64,000 bases of DNA, taken from the NCBI GenBank assembly GCA_024220505.1, contig JAKZZE010000005.1:1014501-1078500 (forward strand). Direction: 5' to 3'. A program made the translations under genes and the position numbers. This stretch comes from Rhizopus arrhizus. Its lineage: Eukaryota > Mucoromycota > Mucoromycetes > Mucorales > Rhizopodaceae. Below the pieces are notes generated by a model. It saw only the letters and a list, made by a program, of their open reading frames with translations. It searched no databases and was not told the DNA's origin. Below are positions 48,301 through 60,011 of the stretch, piece by piece. The first letter of the stretch is position 1. The number at the start of each line of letters is the position of its first letter.

Positions 48301-49509
48301 CCCTCCAATAATGTAGGTGCTCCAATGGATAATGCTAAACTGATTGCATGCAAGTTCTTTGAGGTTGTGTTTGTCAAGACTAGTTTGGGATTAAAACTAT
48401 TCTTATCGTTATGTTTGTTTGCGTTCTTTGGAAACAAAACACCACACAGGTTGCAAGTCGATGAACACAAATCCTCGTTAGTCAATTGAGGTTGTTGAAC
48501 AGTATATTGGTTTGTCAAAAGTGCTATTTGATTGTCGGAAAGTCTTTGCTGTTCCCACAAGCTAAAATAAAAACAATTATGTTAGAATCATGTGTTTAGC
48601 TTCTTTATTATCCTATTTACTCCAAGAATCTAATATCTAAACGATTGCCATCGATAGTTGTATAAATAGGCTCATCTGATTCGTCCAAAGGTTTTCCAAC
48701 AATTGATGATAGCAAGGCTTTTTGCTGCATGTCACTGAGACTATAGACCTTACCAAGACATAACACAGTGAGATAGCGAACGCATGTGTCTGGGTATTTG
48801 AGCAGTTGAACTACAGGTCCCCAGTTCCAGAGTGATGTAAATGTAGTTGTAGAAAAAGAGAGTAAACGATATGTAGTTAAAAGTAAATCTTGCAATTCAG
48901 CTATTAAAGTTGAATTCACCTATATGAATCATACACACACAATTAGTTTAAATTCATGTTAAATTTTTTTAATCCTTACAAGCTCTTCATTATTATCAGC
49001 AATATTAAAATGGTTTAATCTTTCAAATAGAGAGGTTGAATGAGTAAAATATGTCACAGTCAAGCTAAGTTGATGAGGTTAGAGATTGATTGTTTGCCTG
49101 ACTTTTTTTTTTTTTTTTACTTTTTCACTTGCGGTACAATAGGCAATACTATACTAAAAGCCTTTGCAACCAATTCAATTGTATGTACAGTAGTATTCAC
49201 GTTTGACAAATTCGTTTCCATTGAGTTTATAAATCCTCGCAAAGTCCAACGTCCGATCAAGTCTATCACAATTGGACGGAACAAGCGGACGACAGTAAGG
49301 GTCCAAAGAGGATTGAGCATGGCTTTTGAAACTGAATCAAGTAGATCTGACCGAGAAATAGTAGTAGGATTTTTTAATTGTTCGAGATCGATCACATGTC
49401 TAAAGGTTGGAGAGTCATTCTCTGTAATGTATGTTGAAAGTTGTTGAATAGCATCAAAAAAGTCAAATGCAAGAGGATCGAAAATACTGTTTTCAGTTAC
49501 TTCTGTCAT
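33309..49509 (-). CDS. MDN1: midasin (Rea1/Mdn1), giant AAA+ ribosome-assembly ATPase
   Basis: Six exons (49509-49121, 49064-48980, 48919-48621, 48561-40563, 40509-40294, 40223-33309) join in phase to 5,300 residues, within the family's size range. Six Walker A loops mark the AAA1-AAA6 ring: GVTGAGKT, GETGTGKT, GPTSAGKT, GDTGCGKT, GSPGVGKT and GPSASGKT, between about 48300 and 43150. A long linker follows, then a very Glu/Asp/Gln-rich tract (36050-34500), and a C-terminal MIDAS domain with ISVDDSKSMSES (~33900). Midasin pulls the assembly factors Rsa4 and Ytm1 off pre-60S particles in nucleolus and nucleoplasm. Two exons are 8 kb and 6.9 kb, long for this intron-rich genome. Confidence 0.98.
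34500..36050 (-). repeat. acidic D/E-rich tract within midasin
   Basis: About 500 codons dominated by Glu, Asp, Gln, Asn and Lys, coded by GAA/GAT-rich low-complexity DNA. This is the known flexible stretch between the linker and the MIDAS domain. Open frames on the other strand here are artefacts of this composition. Confidence 0.85.
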
Positions 49510-50038
49510 TTCAGTAGTTCAAATCTAAGCAAGATTCTGTTCTGAAAACAAGTATAAACTAGTCCTTGATAAAAAAAAAAACTAAAAAAAAATAAAATTG
49601 TGACAGCCGAAAGTGAATGGGAAATTCAAGTCGCTTTCATTCTCAGCTGTCAATGGCTCGCAGCAATTGATTTACAACCATGTGTCAATTCGTTTTAAAT
49701 AGGTGATTTGGATTACCAATTTTCTCAATCTGACGATATATATCTGAAGAACATGAATCTGAAGTGATACTTACTTCTCAAAGCTTTGTTGATATAAATT
49801 AGTATCTAGAAAAATTGTAACCTAACCTTAGATTTCACTGTTGATATTAAAGACTCATAAATATCAGCTACGATGTCCATTCATGGCTGCATAATCCCTT
49901 TTCATAATAAGATTAATCATACGCCTTACCTAGAAAAAAGAAAGATTGTGCTGGCATGTTTCGATTTATAATTTTAACTCCGCATGATCACTTACACTTC
50001 CACGTTTCTTTTTTTTTTTTCTCCAATTAACAACAGTG
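49510..50038. other. intergenic, divergent promoters
   Basis: Spacer between midasin and the LCL2-like gene, with A runs near 49570-49600 and a T run just before the next gene. No other feature was seen. Confidence 0.6.
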
Positions 50039-50429
50039 ATGATGTCAAACCGTTTATTAAATTGCACTTTATTATTTCTCTTGTCTGTCACAACAATAGC
50101 AGCCTTTAATATAAAGGAAGCTTTGTTTGGTTCGAGCAATACACATGCCGAACCTCAAGCGTCATTTGGCACACCTCAAGTCCGTACAACAGAATCGACT
50201 CGAGCAGGTACACTTAAAAATGTCTAGATTCTACTCAAGAATCTCTGCTGCTGATCACTTGAAATCCTTCTTAGATATACCTTGTAAAGGCTACATATGT
50301 AAAGAAACCGAGACTTGTGTTGATATGCCAGCGCAGTGTCCATGCAAATCAACAACCTACAAAAAATGCGTCCTAGGTGACTGGTATACGTGCGTTCAAG
50401 CTGACACAGCGTGTTCTGATCTTTTCTGA
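50039..50429 (+). CDS. LCL2-like small secreted Cys-rich protein
   Basis: Two exons (50039-50207 and 50275-50429) give 107 residues. The start is the first of two adjacent ATGs. The N-terminus (MMSNRLLNCTLLFLLSVTTI) is a signal peptide. The intron (GTACAC...CTTCTTAG) is chosen because it restores the frame into DIPCKGYICKETETCVDMPA and QCPCKSTTYKKCVLGDWYTC. This spacing (C-x4-C, x5-C, x5-C-x-C, then C and C) is that of the fungal Lcl2 family, named for effects on yeast lifespan; Lcl2 proteins go through the secretory pathway. The similarity is in the Cys pattern and length. Confidence 0.6.
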
Positions 50430-51127
50430 GCAGCACAAAGGATAGAAAGACAAATGTATAAAATAAAAACGCTGTCCCCTTTTGAGAATGAGGTTGATTT
50501 TTATCAAAACCTTGAATACGTTTTGTCTTTTTCTGTATAGAAATAAAAAAGAAATGTGATGAATTGCATGATTCCCAGTACTTGATTAAGTTAAAAGTCA
50601 ATTAGGCGCTTTACTTTCTCTCGGTTGTATCTTGTGTTTATTTAAATAAAATAAATACTTTTCTTTCTTGACAAGTTCTTATTGCTAAAAGGGTTTCAAT
50701 ATATGAATCAAGTAGATGAATTGCAGAGATGTTCTTCTCAGGGTGAGCACTCAATAAAAACGCATTTTGCTTGAATATTTTAAATGTATAAAAGGGTTTT
50801 TTTGATAGTTTAAAATGTCATACATCCCAATCTTAACAATATTTGAATCTATTGATCGTAGACTTTATCTACGCATTATCCTGCTATGAACCTCTCTTAT
50901 TGAAAAAAAAGAAGGCATGTTATAAATGACTTTTTAAATATCTTTTAAAAAGAGACGTTTATAATCTGTTGACACACAGAAAACCATTTGCTTTGATTTG
51001 CACCACATTTATTCTAGACTTCTCTCTGCTTAGATCTAAAGCCGGCCAAGAACAGGAGAAAAGGGACACCATTGAAATTCAGGGTTTTTTTTTTAGAGAT
51101 CATGTTGTTTCAGAAGAGAATTTTACT
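50430..51127. other. intergenic
   Basis: 3' flank of the LCL2-like gene and AT-rich spacer. Nothing gene-like was seen. Confidence 0.55.
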
Positions 51128-52480
51128 TTATTTACGAATAAAATTTAAACTCAAATAGGCTCTTGATGATTTAGTTTTCATCGCTTTCGCCCGGATCAGA
51201 TTGTACATTTTATTGTCAAGGGTAACGGTCACTAGGTGCTTTGTGGCGTGGTTACTGGCATTCCACCCCTTCACCAAATGACATCCTGTAATAGTATCAC
51301 GAGCTAAGTCTTTGATCACGTACACGTCTACAGTGTCGTTGAACAAGACTAGTTTAGTTGTGGCTGCGCCATTGTTGACGTCAGTATGCTGAATCATCAT
51401 GTTACTGTCCATTTTCCAATTGAGCTTGTTGGAAATGTTGCGATTTACTGCTGTGATTGAAGAACCTGTATTCCATAAAGCGATCGGCTGTTGATTAATA
51501 ATAAAAAGAGGTGTTACTAGTACTAAACAGTGTTACTGATGCTAAGCAGTGTTACTTGTGATAAGCTGCGGTTTCGTTAGTGTAGATTGTTTGGCTGATA
51601 AAGTTGATGTTGACTTCTGGAGTGATCTATACTTTCTAAGCACCTGTTGGATTGTCAAGCTCTACTTCATCTTTGCTGGATTCGTTGCTAGATTCATTGC
51701 TAGATAGGCAGTGAGTTTGTCATAGACAATTGTTGTAATTGTATTGCTTGCAGTCTATTGTACGATGAGCTTTTCCGGAATACCCACACACAAGGTTGAT
51801 ATTTTTATCATAGAGCCGAGGAAAGTTGTTTTTCTGTTTGCTGTATCTGATTTGATGCTTGTTGCTGTTATAGTTTTCTCTGTCTTTATTTTTGTTGCAT
51901 TGTCCACTGGGTTTGTTCCCACCGTAACTACGCTGGCTCTTACATCGCTGAAGATAATGTATATCTACCTCCATTGGATTGTCAATTTCTGAATTCGTGT
52001 TGTCTTGCTTATTGTCGATATTGATGAGGTCATTGAGTTTTATCTTGTTCTTAATCTCGACATCTTTTTTATTCACTTCAGAAATGGTTTTCAACTCTTT
52101 GATTTTTGAGTAAGAGACTAGTGTTGTTCGAAGGCTTTGATTGTTAAGTGACTGAATATATATTTGGATTTTTTGCTCTTCTTTGAGAAGATTAGGAGGA
52201 ACTAAGCCGTTGATATGTTATCCTTTCGCACGGAATAGATTCACTCTGTTGTTGTATACAGCGGTGCAAGCTATTGACCAACTCATGATTTTCTTCTTCA
52301 GGCTTTTCAAAATAAAGAAGCAGTTTTTTGATAAATAATGCCCAAGATGTCTTGACCATTGGTGAGAGCTCTGGCAACATGCGGCGAATAATAGGAGGCA
52401 TAAAACAACCCATCTAAGGAATAAACAGTGATTTTTTGTATACTTGCATACTCGACTTGATAATCATTGAGCCTTAAACG
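51128..52480 (-). pseudogene. LTR-type retrotransposon gag-protease remnant
   Basis: Minus-strand pieces in gag-to-protease order: a capsid-like segment (MGCFMPPIIRRMLPELSPMV, 52413 down), a nucleocapsid-like segment whose zinc knuckle is broken (CGYSGKAHRTIDC, ~51760), then an aspartic-protease segment (ALWNTGSSITAVN, ~51480) running to 51128. The protease motif has Asn where the active-site Asp should be. Frames are interrupted between pieces. No reverse transcriptase or integrase was seen, and long terminal repeats could not be paired by eye. Probably a decayed Ty3-like element. Confidence 0.6.
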
Positions 52481-53171
52481 GAGGTTTTGGTTCCAAGAAT
52501 AAGATGGGATATCAAGATTTTTTAGGCTTTCAATAATCAGGTACTCGGAGAACTTGATCGATACAATCTGCTGATTGCTGATATTGGGTTGTTAGCGAGG
52601 TAGATTGGTGCTGTAAAGTAAGAGCCGCTAGAATTTGTTGATATCACCGAATGTGTTGATAAAACTAGTAAAATGATTGATGCACTACATAGGTTTGAAA
52701 CTACTAGATGTTGGTCAATTAAATTATGATAGAATTGGGTGACGGGAAGATGGTAGTCATCAGGCTCTAGATTGCGTCTTCTCTTGTGTTGATATGTAAT
52801 ACAGTGTGTTGGTCGAATGATGTATGTTTTCTGATTGTTAAAGAGTTGGTAGTCTCGGCATGTAACGTTAAAACTCAGGGTTTTTGCAAGTCAGAAAAGG
52901 GAGTATCATTTATTTTTATACTTTTTTTGTACATAATTGGCAGTTTTGTTTGAAGTCCAATGACAAGCATTTTCGTGTAGAGCAGGTAAAAATATAGCTT
53001 TTATATATGCTTATGTTTGTAAGCTTTCTTTTTTTAGAAACAAGTAAAAGATAAAAAATAAGGTTTGTGCATTTAGAATATATGGGAAAATAATTAAAGT
53101 TGGAAACATAGAGCCTACATGTATAAAAACCGCAGCTTAAATGATAACTCTTTTTCTTTGCAAAAAAAAAA

Positions 53172-53193
53172 AAGAAAGAAAGAAAGAAAGAAA
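53172..53193 (+). repeat. (GAAA)n simple repeat before the hydrolase start
   Basis: Five to six GAAA units immediately before the ATG, in the presumed 5' untranslated region. Confidence 0.8.
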
Positions 53194-54324
53194 ATGACCA
53201 AATTTCCACTTGTTCCACTTTCTGAAGCTGTCAAGACGTTAGCTGCTGAAGTATTGAATGTGACCCCCGAAGAAGCTTGCCAACTCGAAGTCTTTCGTCA
53301 GTTCTTTGAGGCAGTCATGATAACACCAGACGATGATGAGGTCGAAAAAGAGGATAAAACGATCGAGGTGGGAGGTATCAAGGTGGATATATCCATCGTG
53401 AGACCACCAGGACAAAAAGACAAGGTCTTGCCTGTCATCTTATTCTTGTAAGTAAAAAAAAAAAAAAAAGCGGGACGATGAAGTATTAATTTTCTATTTG
53501 AATAGACACGGTGGTGGATGGTCTGTCTGTAATTACAAAACGCATTCTATTTTAGTAAGCAAGGTAACTACGCAAATTGAACGTGTTCAGAGATCACTCA
53601 CTACTTTCTTTAGCTTGTGACTCTTGCAAATGCATGTATTGTCTTTGTCCACTACTCTTTAAGCCCCGAAGTAAAATATCCTGTTGCATTAGAAGAATGT
53701 TACGCTGCTCTTTGCTGGACACAACAAAATGCAGAGACAATCCGTGTCGATACGAACAAGTTGACTGTGTTGGGTGATTCTTCTGGGGGAAATCTTTCAA
53801 CAGCCCTTGCAAGTAAGATTTTATATTAGATGCCTACAGAATTGATTAACCTTGTTCTAGTGTATGCAAAGGAAAAAGGAAATGATGGAATCAAACAGCA
53901 GGTTCTTTATTATCCTCCTCTAAGCACCACTTTTGATAGTGAATCCTTTAAACTCTTTAAAAATGACGAGTTCTTACCAGGTGCACAAGTCATTTACTAT
54001 GTTAAAAATTATGTTCGTAGTAAAGAAGACTACTTGCTACCTTACATCGCCCCTTTAAGAGCATCCCTAGAGACATTAGCTGGATTACCTCCTGCACTTA
54101 TCATGACAGCCGAAAATGATGTGCTTCGATCTGATGGTGAAGAGTATGCTCACAAGTTGTTGAAGGCTGGTGTGCCTGCTCTATGTGTCAGATATCAAAA
54201 TACGGCGCATTCATTTCTTTTACCTACGAGACCACAGCTTAGTCCTGAAGCAACAGCAGGTATTACTCAAACTGTTGTTTGGTTAAAGAGTCAGTGGAAG
54301 GAAGATTTGACTTTAAAAGTATAA
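53194..54324 (+). CDS. alpha/beta hydrolase (HSL-type lipase/esterase)
   Basis: Four exons (53194-53447, 53506-53563, 53614-53812, 53861-54324) give 324 residues. The oxyanion motif HGGGW, the nucleophile motif GDSSGG, the acid in AENDVLRSDGEEYA, and the His in TAHSF are all present and in the right order, so the catalytic triad is complete. Family members hydrolyse short acyl esters or lipids. No signal peptide is visible, so a cytosolic place is likely. An AGAAAG-type simple repeat sits directly before the ATG. The exact substrate cannot be read from sequence. Confidence 0.85.
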
Positions 54325-54796
54325 AATATATGAAATAGTCAATAAAAGAAAATTTCTTGTGTTTAAACAAAGTGTTTGTTTCATTAAACCCTTTATATGA
54401 GTAAAGAATACCCTTTTTAAATCGAGATGCTATTCTCCTAGTTCATCTCAAATAGAGAATATTATTTGATTTATTCTTATTTTAGTCATGTTATCTTTCT
54501 GTTGTAGTCAATCATCTTGATTATCAGCGGTTTCAAGTAAATGAACAAACAGGGCCAATGATTGTTCACAGACAAATAATTCGGAACCCAAAAGGTTGTT
54601 TTTTTCTGTGCCTTTTTTTTTTTCTCAACCCCCCCTGTTGATGACGCTGATGCGATAAGAACAATAGAAAGTAGGACGGTGTAACATCAGTTTTATTAAA
54701 AAAAAAAGAATAAAAGAGCGGAGGAATTATGTACAATAGACTACAATTAGATAAGAAAGGGTATAAGAGAGAGAGAGAGAGAGAGAGAGAGATGAA
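54325..54796. other. intergenic with (GA)n tract
   Basis: 3' flanks of the hydrolase and cyclin genes. A GA dinucleotide repeat spans about 54766-54792, just beyond the cyclin stop. Confidence 0.6.
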
Positions 54797-55458
54797 TCAA
54801 GAGGTGTCATCGAGGGTGATAGAAGATGACATGATTGTATTTACATCAAAGTTTAACTCTTTCAAAAAGTGTGTCATTTGTTCAAAAGTAATATAAAGAT
54901 CCCAATGTAAAAATCTCAAGAAAGCTAATTCCATACGAGTAATCTCTTTTATTGACCAAACATCACCAGTTGCACGTACAACTTGTTTGGTAGACAAACA
55001 ACGGTCTTCACTATATTTACTCGCAATTAAAAGAGAGGCTACAAATATCCTATGGGCTGCTTCAGGTTCTGCTTTGAAACCTATTGAATGAGATAAGTAA
55101 ATGATTTTATAATATAAATTGTACTGTACCAGGTGGTAGTGACTTTCTAAATCGTTGCACATACATCAATGCCATGACAAGATGTACAGGTTGTACGTCA
55201 CATTTTTCAGTAATGAGTGAGATAAAAGGTATAAGATCAGGTAAATGACTCGATCTCTTTTGTATTTCTCCACTACTCGTTGTTGTTACTGATCCTACTG
55301 TGGGTGTCTCGATTGAATTTGAATAAAAAATAGCATCAAAAGAAGACGAAGCAAAGTCTATATTTTTATGAATACATGTATTTTTCAACCTAATTGAACT
55401 TACCAATAAATCCAGGTGGAATACTCCTTCTTGTTGAAGCAGGAGGTGAAATCAACAT
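54797..55458 (-). CDS. cyclin of the Pho80/PCL type
   Basis: Three exons from ATG 55458 (MLISPPASTRRSIPPGFI) to the stop at 54797. The cyclin box reads HLVMALMYVQRFRKSLPPGF, then AAHRIFVASLLIASKYSEDR, then MELAFLRFLHWDLYITFEQM. Such cyclins activate a Pho85-like kinase in phosphate, cell-cycle or stress control. The intron joins (G|GTTTCAAAGC) preserve the box. It lacks a destruction box or other features that would name a specific PCL. Confidence 0.82.
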
Positions 55459-55850
55459 GAGAGGGTTTAAAGTGGGCAAATTGCCAAAAAGAAAAAAAAA
55501 GAAAAAAAGAAAAAAAAAAAAAAATTAAAAAACATGAGTCATTTATACTCTCTTTTTTTTTTTGGTTTCAGCAGCTGATAACATTTTCGGAAAAATACGT
55601 AAATTAGAATGAATCATTTGATTCTCCCTTGTATTGTTTTATCATAGTTAACCATTCACTTTAAAGAGGTTGTACATAACACATCCCATTTCGTCATCAA
55701 ACCCTTCACAAATAATTCAGGGCTCAAAAAAAGTTTTTTTAAAAGACAGACAAGTAACTTTCTTGTATTGAACCTTGCAATATGATTTTTCTTTTGAAAA
55801 AGAAAAAAAAAAAAAAAAAAAGCAGGAGATTTATTCAATCACAAACAGAT
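55459..55850. other. intergenic
   Basis: AT-rich spacer with A runs (55490-55525, 55800-55820). Nothing else was seen. Confidence 0.6.
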
Positions 55851-57225
55851 TTAAAAATAAGCCCATAGTTTTTCAAATTCTTTTGCATAAGATTCTACAA
55901 CAGAAGGAATATTGGTAATCACCACATTCTCACGATTCTTATAACGTGCACTATACAAGATAATTGGTTCATTGATCTCAGTCCTTCTTTATCACTTACC
56001 CTGCACTCCAATTGAAACTTCCAGTGATTACTATCTTGTTATCAATCACTGCAAACTTATTGTGCATGAATTGATCACTAACCAATCATCTTTGTCAGTT
56101 ATCGTCAACGAACATTGCCAATTACCTGTTGTCGTATTTATAAGGAATTCCATAACGTTCATTCAACATCATGACATCAGCACCCTTTCTAGTATCCATT
56201 TGATCATTGTCTGTAATAATACGAACATCCACACCTCGTTCATAAGCATCACCCAATACATAAGCAGTATCATTGTCTGTTAATGAAAACACACAGACAT
56301 GAAGAGTTCTTTTCGCAGACGAAAGAGCAGAATGAAAGATCTGAGAACAAGGTGAATAAAATGATAATCAACCATAACCTATTTTACCCTGTAACTTTCT
56401 TCAGATGGGAAAAAGATGGGCACACAAAATACTTCTCCGGATATATGCTCCAACATCTTTGGATGAAATTCGTGGGTTTGAACAGGATGACGAGGTGGTC
56501 TATAACTGTTGGTGACCGTATAAGTCTTGGTTGTCTTTTTCTTTTTTTGACGACGACGCACCACTTGGAATTCTTCCGTACCACCAATCTCTCTTGATTT
56601 TACTGGTACTCTGACTTCCACTTCCTCATACTCACTCTCCCCTTCCTCATCCTCTTCTTCATCCGCACTGTGTTCTCCATAGTTTTCTTCTGCCAACTGA
56701 CGAAGTCTTTCATGCTCAGTATGTTCAGGACCAAAGATATCTGCCTTTAACCGATGATAGAATTCCTTGGTCTCTTCCCACTTACTCGTCTTCTTGTGCT
56801 CTTCTTCCTTTACTTCTGCCGTAGCCAAAGACAATCGCTCGACCTCTTCCTCTTCTTCTTCTTTTACCGTCTCACGTTGCTCTAAAAACGGCTGTACACC
56901 GAGCGTTACACCAATAAAACTAGACACTTGACGTTTCAACACAGACAGCACTTGCTTGTCACTCTCTAGTGACATTGCCTTCTCCGCATGAAGAAACATA
57001 CGATCAAACACGGCCGTAGGTGAATTATCTTGCTTTTGACGAAGTAAGCCGTTCAGGTGCGTCGTCATCTTGTCAAGTAAAGAGTGGTCGGATGAAAGGC
57101 TTTCAACCGATTTCATCGACTGTTCCTTGTCAGTCTTGATAAAAAACAGGAGGCTGACTTACATGCTTTAAAAGTTCGGAAATGCTGAGTGGTGTATCTT
57201 GATCGTAAGGGAGACTGTTTGTCAT
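55851..57225 (-). CDS. phospholipase D-family nuclease/hydrolase with a long N-terminal extension
   Basis: Five exons join in phase from ATG 57223-57225 (MTNSLPYDQDTPLSISELLK) to TAA at 55851. A ~230-residue N-terminal part has acidic and Lys/Arg-rich coiled stretches and matches nothing I know. The C-terminal domain begins IFHSALSSAKRTLHVCVFSL, includes DAYERGVDVRIITDN, and carries one HKD motif HNKFAVIDNKIVITGSFNWS. Single-HKD proteins of this kind (PLD6/Zucchini-like) work as dimers on cardiolipin or as endonucleases at mitochondria. Here the fold is clear, the substrate is not. Confidence 0.75.
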
Positions 57226-57495
57226 CTTGTCTGTGAAAGAAAGAAAGGAAAAAGCAGAGGGGACGCTTTAAATAAGGAAGGATTAGGCTATGTACGACCA
57301 GTTGTGATACAGACGGGAATAGACACTGTTTTAGAATCTCTGGGCTATTTTCATTCTGATGACGTTTCATCCTCTCTTGACAGCCACTCGGTGACCCGGA
57401 TCAAATCGCCTTGTCTTTCAAAAAGTGGTGTCTGAAACTAGCTTGAAACGGAGGTCATTTATAGAACCTCGACGGAAAAAAGGAGGTTGGGCGAT
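57226..57495. other. intergenic between divergent small and PLD genes
   Basis: Short spacer; no separate feature recognised. Confidence 0.5.
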
Positions 57496-57760
57496 ATGTC
57501 TGTCGAGTCAAGTATCCATGCTGCTTACCTGTACGCGAATAGTGAGTTAAGGTTACCTTGGATGATAAAACTTGTTTAGGGGGGAATACATAACACAGGC
57601 AGGTCTTGATGATTTATATCAAGTGTTAACATACACCCACATGAACTCACAGCCGAGCAACATATCCAGTCATGGTAAACTACCCAAGGCCTTATCTTTC
57701 ACCGAACTTGAACATCTTTTAAAAGGGGGGGGGGAAGTGTTGTACCCATTGGATAGATGA
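57496..57760 (+). CDS. small protein, 71 residues, unknown
   Basis: Proposed two-exon gene. Exon 1 (57496-57529) begins MSVESSIHAAYL, and a GTACGC donor and TTTAG acceptor (57577) join it in phase to GEYITQAGLDDLYQVLTYTH. The rest is short and helical (FTELEHLLKGGGEVLYPLDR). A long G run (57726-57734) codes the GGG near the end. No signal peptide or membrane segment. Splicing removes all stops, and the reading is coherent, but I do not recognise it. Confidence 0.45.
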
Positions 57761-58050
57761 GTTTCTTAAAAAAAAAAAAAGAGGATAATCCATGCAATTA
57801 TCTTGATAATAATGAATATACATGTGCTGCTTTAGTGAAATATTCTTGTTGTTCTCGTATCTTTTCCATTCGTAACTTTACAAGAATCTTCAATTGTACC
57901 TGATAACTAATTTCATAAGACGTGACTTATTTAAAAACTTTTTTTTCCCCCTTCTCGTCTTCTTTTTCTCTTGTGCAAAAAAAAAAAAAAAGTAAATAAT
58001 AAAGAGAGTGTGTTGTTAGGAATCGCTCATTTTCTTTTGTTTATCAGGAA
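57761..58050. other. intergenic
   Basis: AT-rich spacer; nothing seen. Confidence 0.5.
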
Positions 58051-59965
58051 ATGAACAGTGATAGTAATTGGGTAACAAAACGCGAAAGTATCATGATTAC
58101 TATTTGATGTTAAATTGCGCGTTTTATAGAAACTCGATGAATGCCTAAAGTCTTTTCAATCGGAAAAAGCACCCAAAAACGAAAAAGAAGTAAAAAGACA
58201 AAAGCAGATGGAGAAAGAGAAAGAGAGAAAACTAAACAAATTGATAGTTTTATACCAAATCATTCAACCTATTCTTAAAACTTTACACAATTACAAAAGA
58301 CTTGAACCTCACTGGAATCACAGAACAGACGTAAAGAAAAAAAAGAAAAAAAAAATAAAACGACACCTATTGTTTAACTTGTGTCGATTAGTAAACAAGC
58401 GATTGAAGATGTCATTTGGGAATACAACACGTTATGTCACTCTTATTCACCCAAAGCTCATTTAACCAAAGTATGGGATCTTGTATTGATCCTATACTTT
58501 TCCACTCAAAATGACAGTTATATTGACCCACTTTCAGATTGGTTAAACCAATACTATCCTGTGGATCCAGCGTCGCCTACCAAACTCTATCAATTCATCG
58601 TTCGTGGTGATTGGACGATGACGTTGGATGAGTTAAACAAGTTGAAAGAACAGGAAGCAGAGCGAGATCAGTGGGCGGTAGAGAAAGTGATGGAAGAGAT
58701 TGAAAGGTGGAGTCAGGTAGAAGGCATAGACAAATGGACAGAGTGGCGAGAGCAAGTGTCGAGTGGTTTGGATCGCAACCAGCTGACACCTGTTCTGCTG
58801 CGTGTGTATGCGATTTTGTTGGGTGATGAAGAAGGTGGCTGTGAAGGATTGGGTTTGCTAGACAGGTTGCTGGCTATCGGTCGTTTTTCGAGACCAGGGA
58901 TTCCGTTGATTGAATTACAATCAGTAGGACAACGCATCTATGAAACAACAGATCCCTTGGACAAGACATGTGCGTACCTGTTGATGGGATTACTAGATGA
59001 TGGATTGAGTTATTCAAATGATCTCTGGTTAGAGACTCATTTAGGACATGCTTTTATTTCTGTGGATGTCAAATTAGCCCAGACATTTCAATTATCGAAT
59101 GTACAGGCCATTGTGGATCCAGTCTACCTTTCGATGAATGAATATGTAAAGACGATTGTCGCAAAGGAGGATATGTGGCAGGAAGCCATGATTTATTTAA
59201 GCACTTGCAAAGAGAACGGACAAGATTGGATGATAAAGGTAAAAAAGAATTAGACCTGAACTCTACTTACCTTCATCATTAGCTGTTGGGTGATCCACCT
59301 TTGAATGAAAAGAAGGTTGAATTTATAAAAGAGATATTAGCAATTGCTTATGAATATCAATTGAATGATATTCAGAGACTATTACACAACGCGCTCGGAA
59401 AAAGACAGGAAGGGATGGGTGATAGACATCAAGCAGTGATAGAATATACAAGGGCACAGAATGTAGATGCACTCAACAGACTTTCCTTGGTTGAGTTGAA
59501 TGATTATTTAGAAAAAGGAAAACTGAATGATGTGGTGACAATAAGAGAAGTAGAAATCAGCCAGCGTTATTCTCTTTTGGTCAAATATCATCACTTTCAT
59601 ACACTTGTCAATCAAAAAGAATACAAACAAGCTTCAAATGTTTTATTGGAGTTGATTGAAAACAAAGAGTTATTACCAAATCAATATGAAATAGTGTTCA
59701 TGATTGACACGATAGAGATCCTCAAAGGTAAACTATCATTGATTTATATTCTTACTGATTCATCCTAGATAAAGAGAATCACTATAGCTTTGAACAGTGT
59801 TTGAAATGGATTGAACTGTTTAAGTCGATAGAAAGAGATGAATCAAAGCATGCGTTTATCAGTAAATATTACAAGTTTACTCACCAAGTTGATCTCTCGA
59901 GTCATCTCATCTTGACCAAATTACGTGAATTGCTATCTTACAAGGCATCTTTATCTCAACAGTAA
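58051..59965 (+). CDS. NUP85: nucleoporin Nup85-like (Nup84/Nup107 complex)
   Basis: The main exons (58392 onward) code WEYNTLCHSYSPKAHLTKVW, WTEWREQVSSGLDRNQLTPV, and the family-typical helices LLVKYHHFHTLVNQKEYKQA and NVLLELIENKELLPNQYEIV, ending in LRELLSYKASLSQQ. Nup85 is a helical scaffold of the Y-shaped complex of the nuclear pore. Two upstream exons (58051-58071 and 58130-58330; KLDECLKSFQSE... through HNYKRLEPHWNHRTD) look like its N-terminus. The join from 58330 to 58392 is out of phase by visible splice sites, so either one base is wrong or the N-terminus is assigned to the wrong gene. The three later exons join cleanly. Confidence 0.72.
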
Positions 59966-60011
59966 AATTGTGCAACCAAAGAAAGGGTACACGTGTGTTT
60001 ATGAACTCCCT

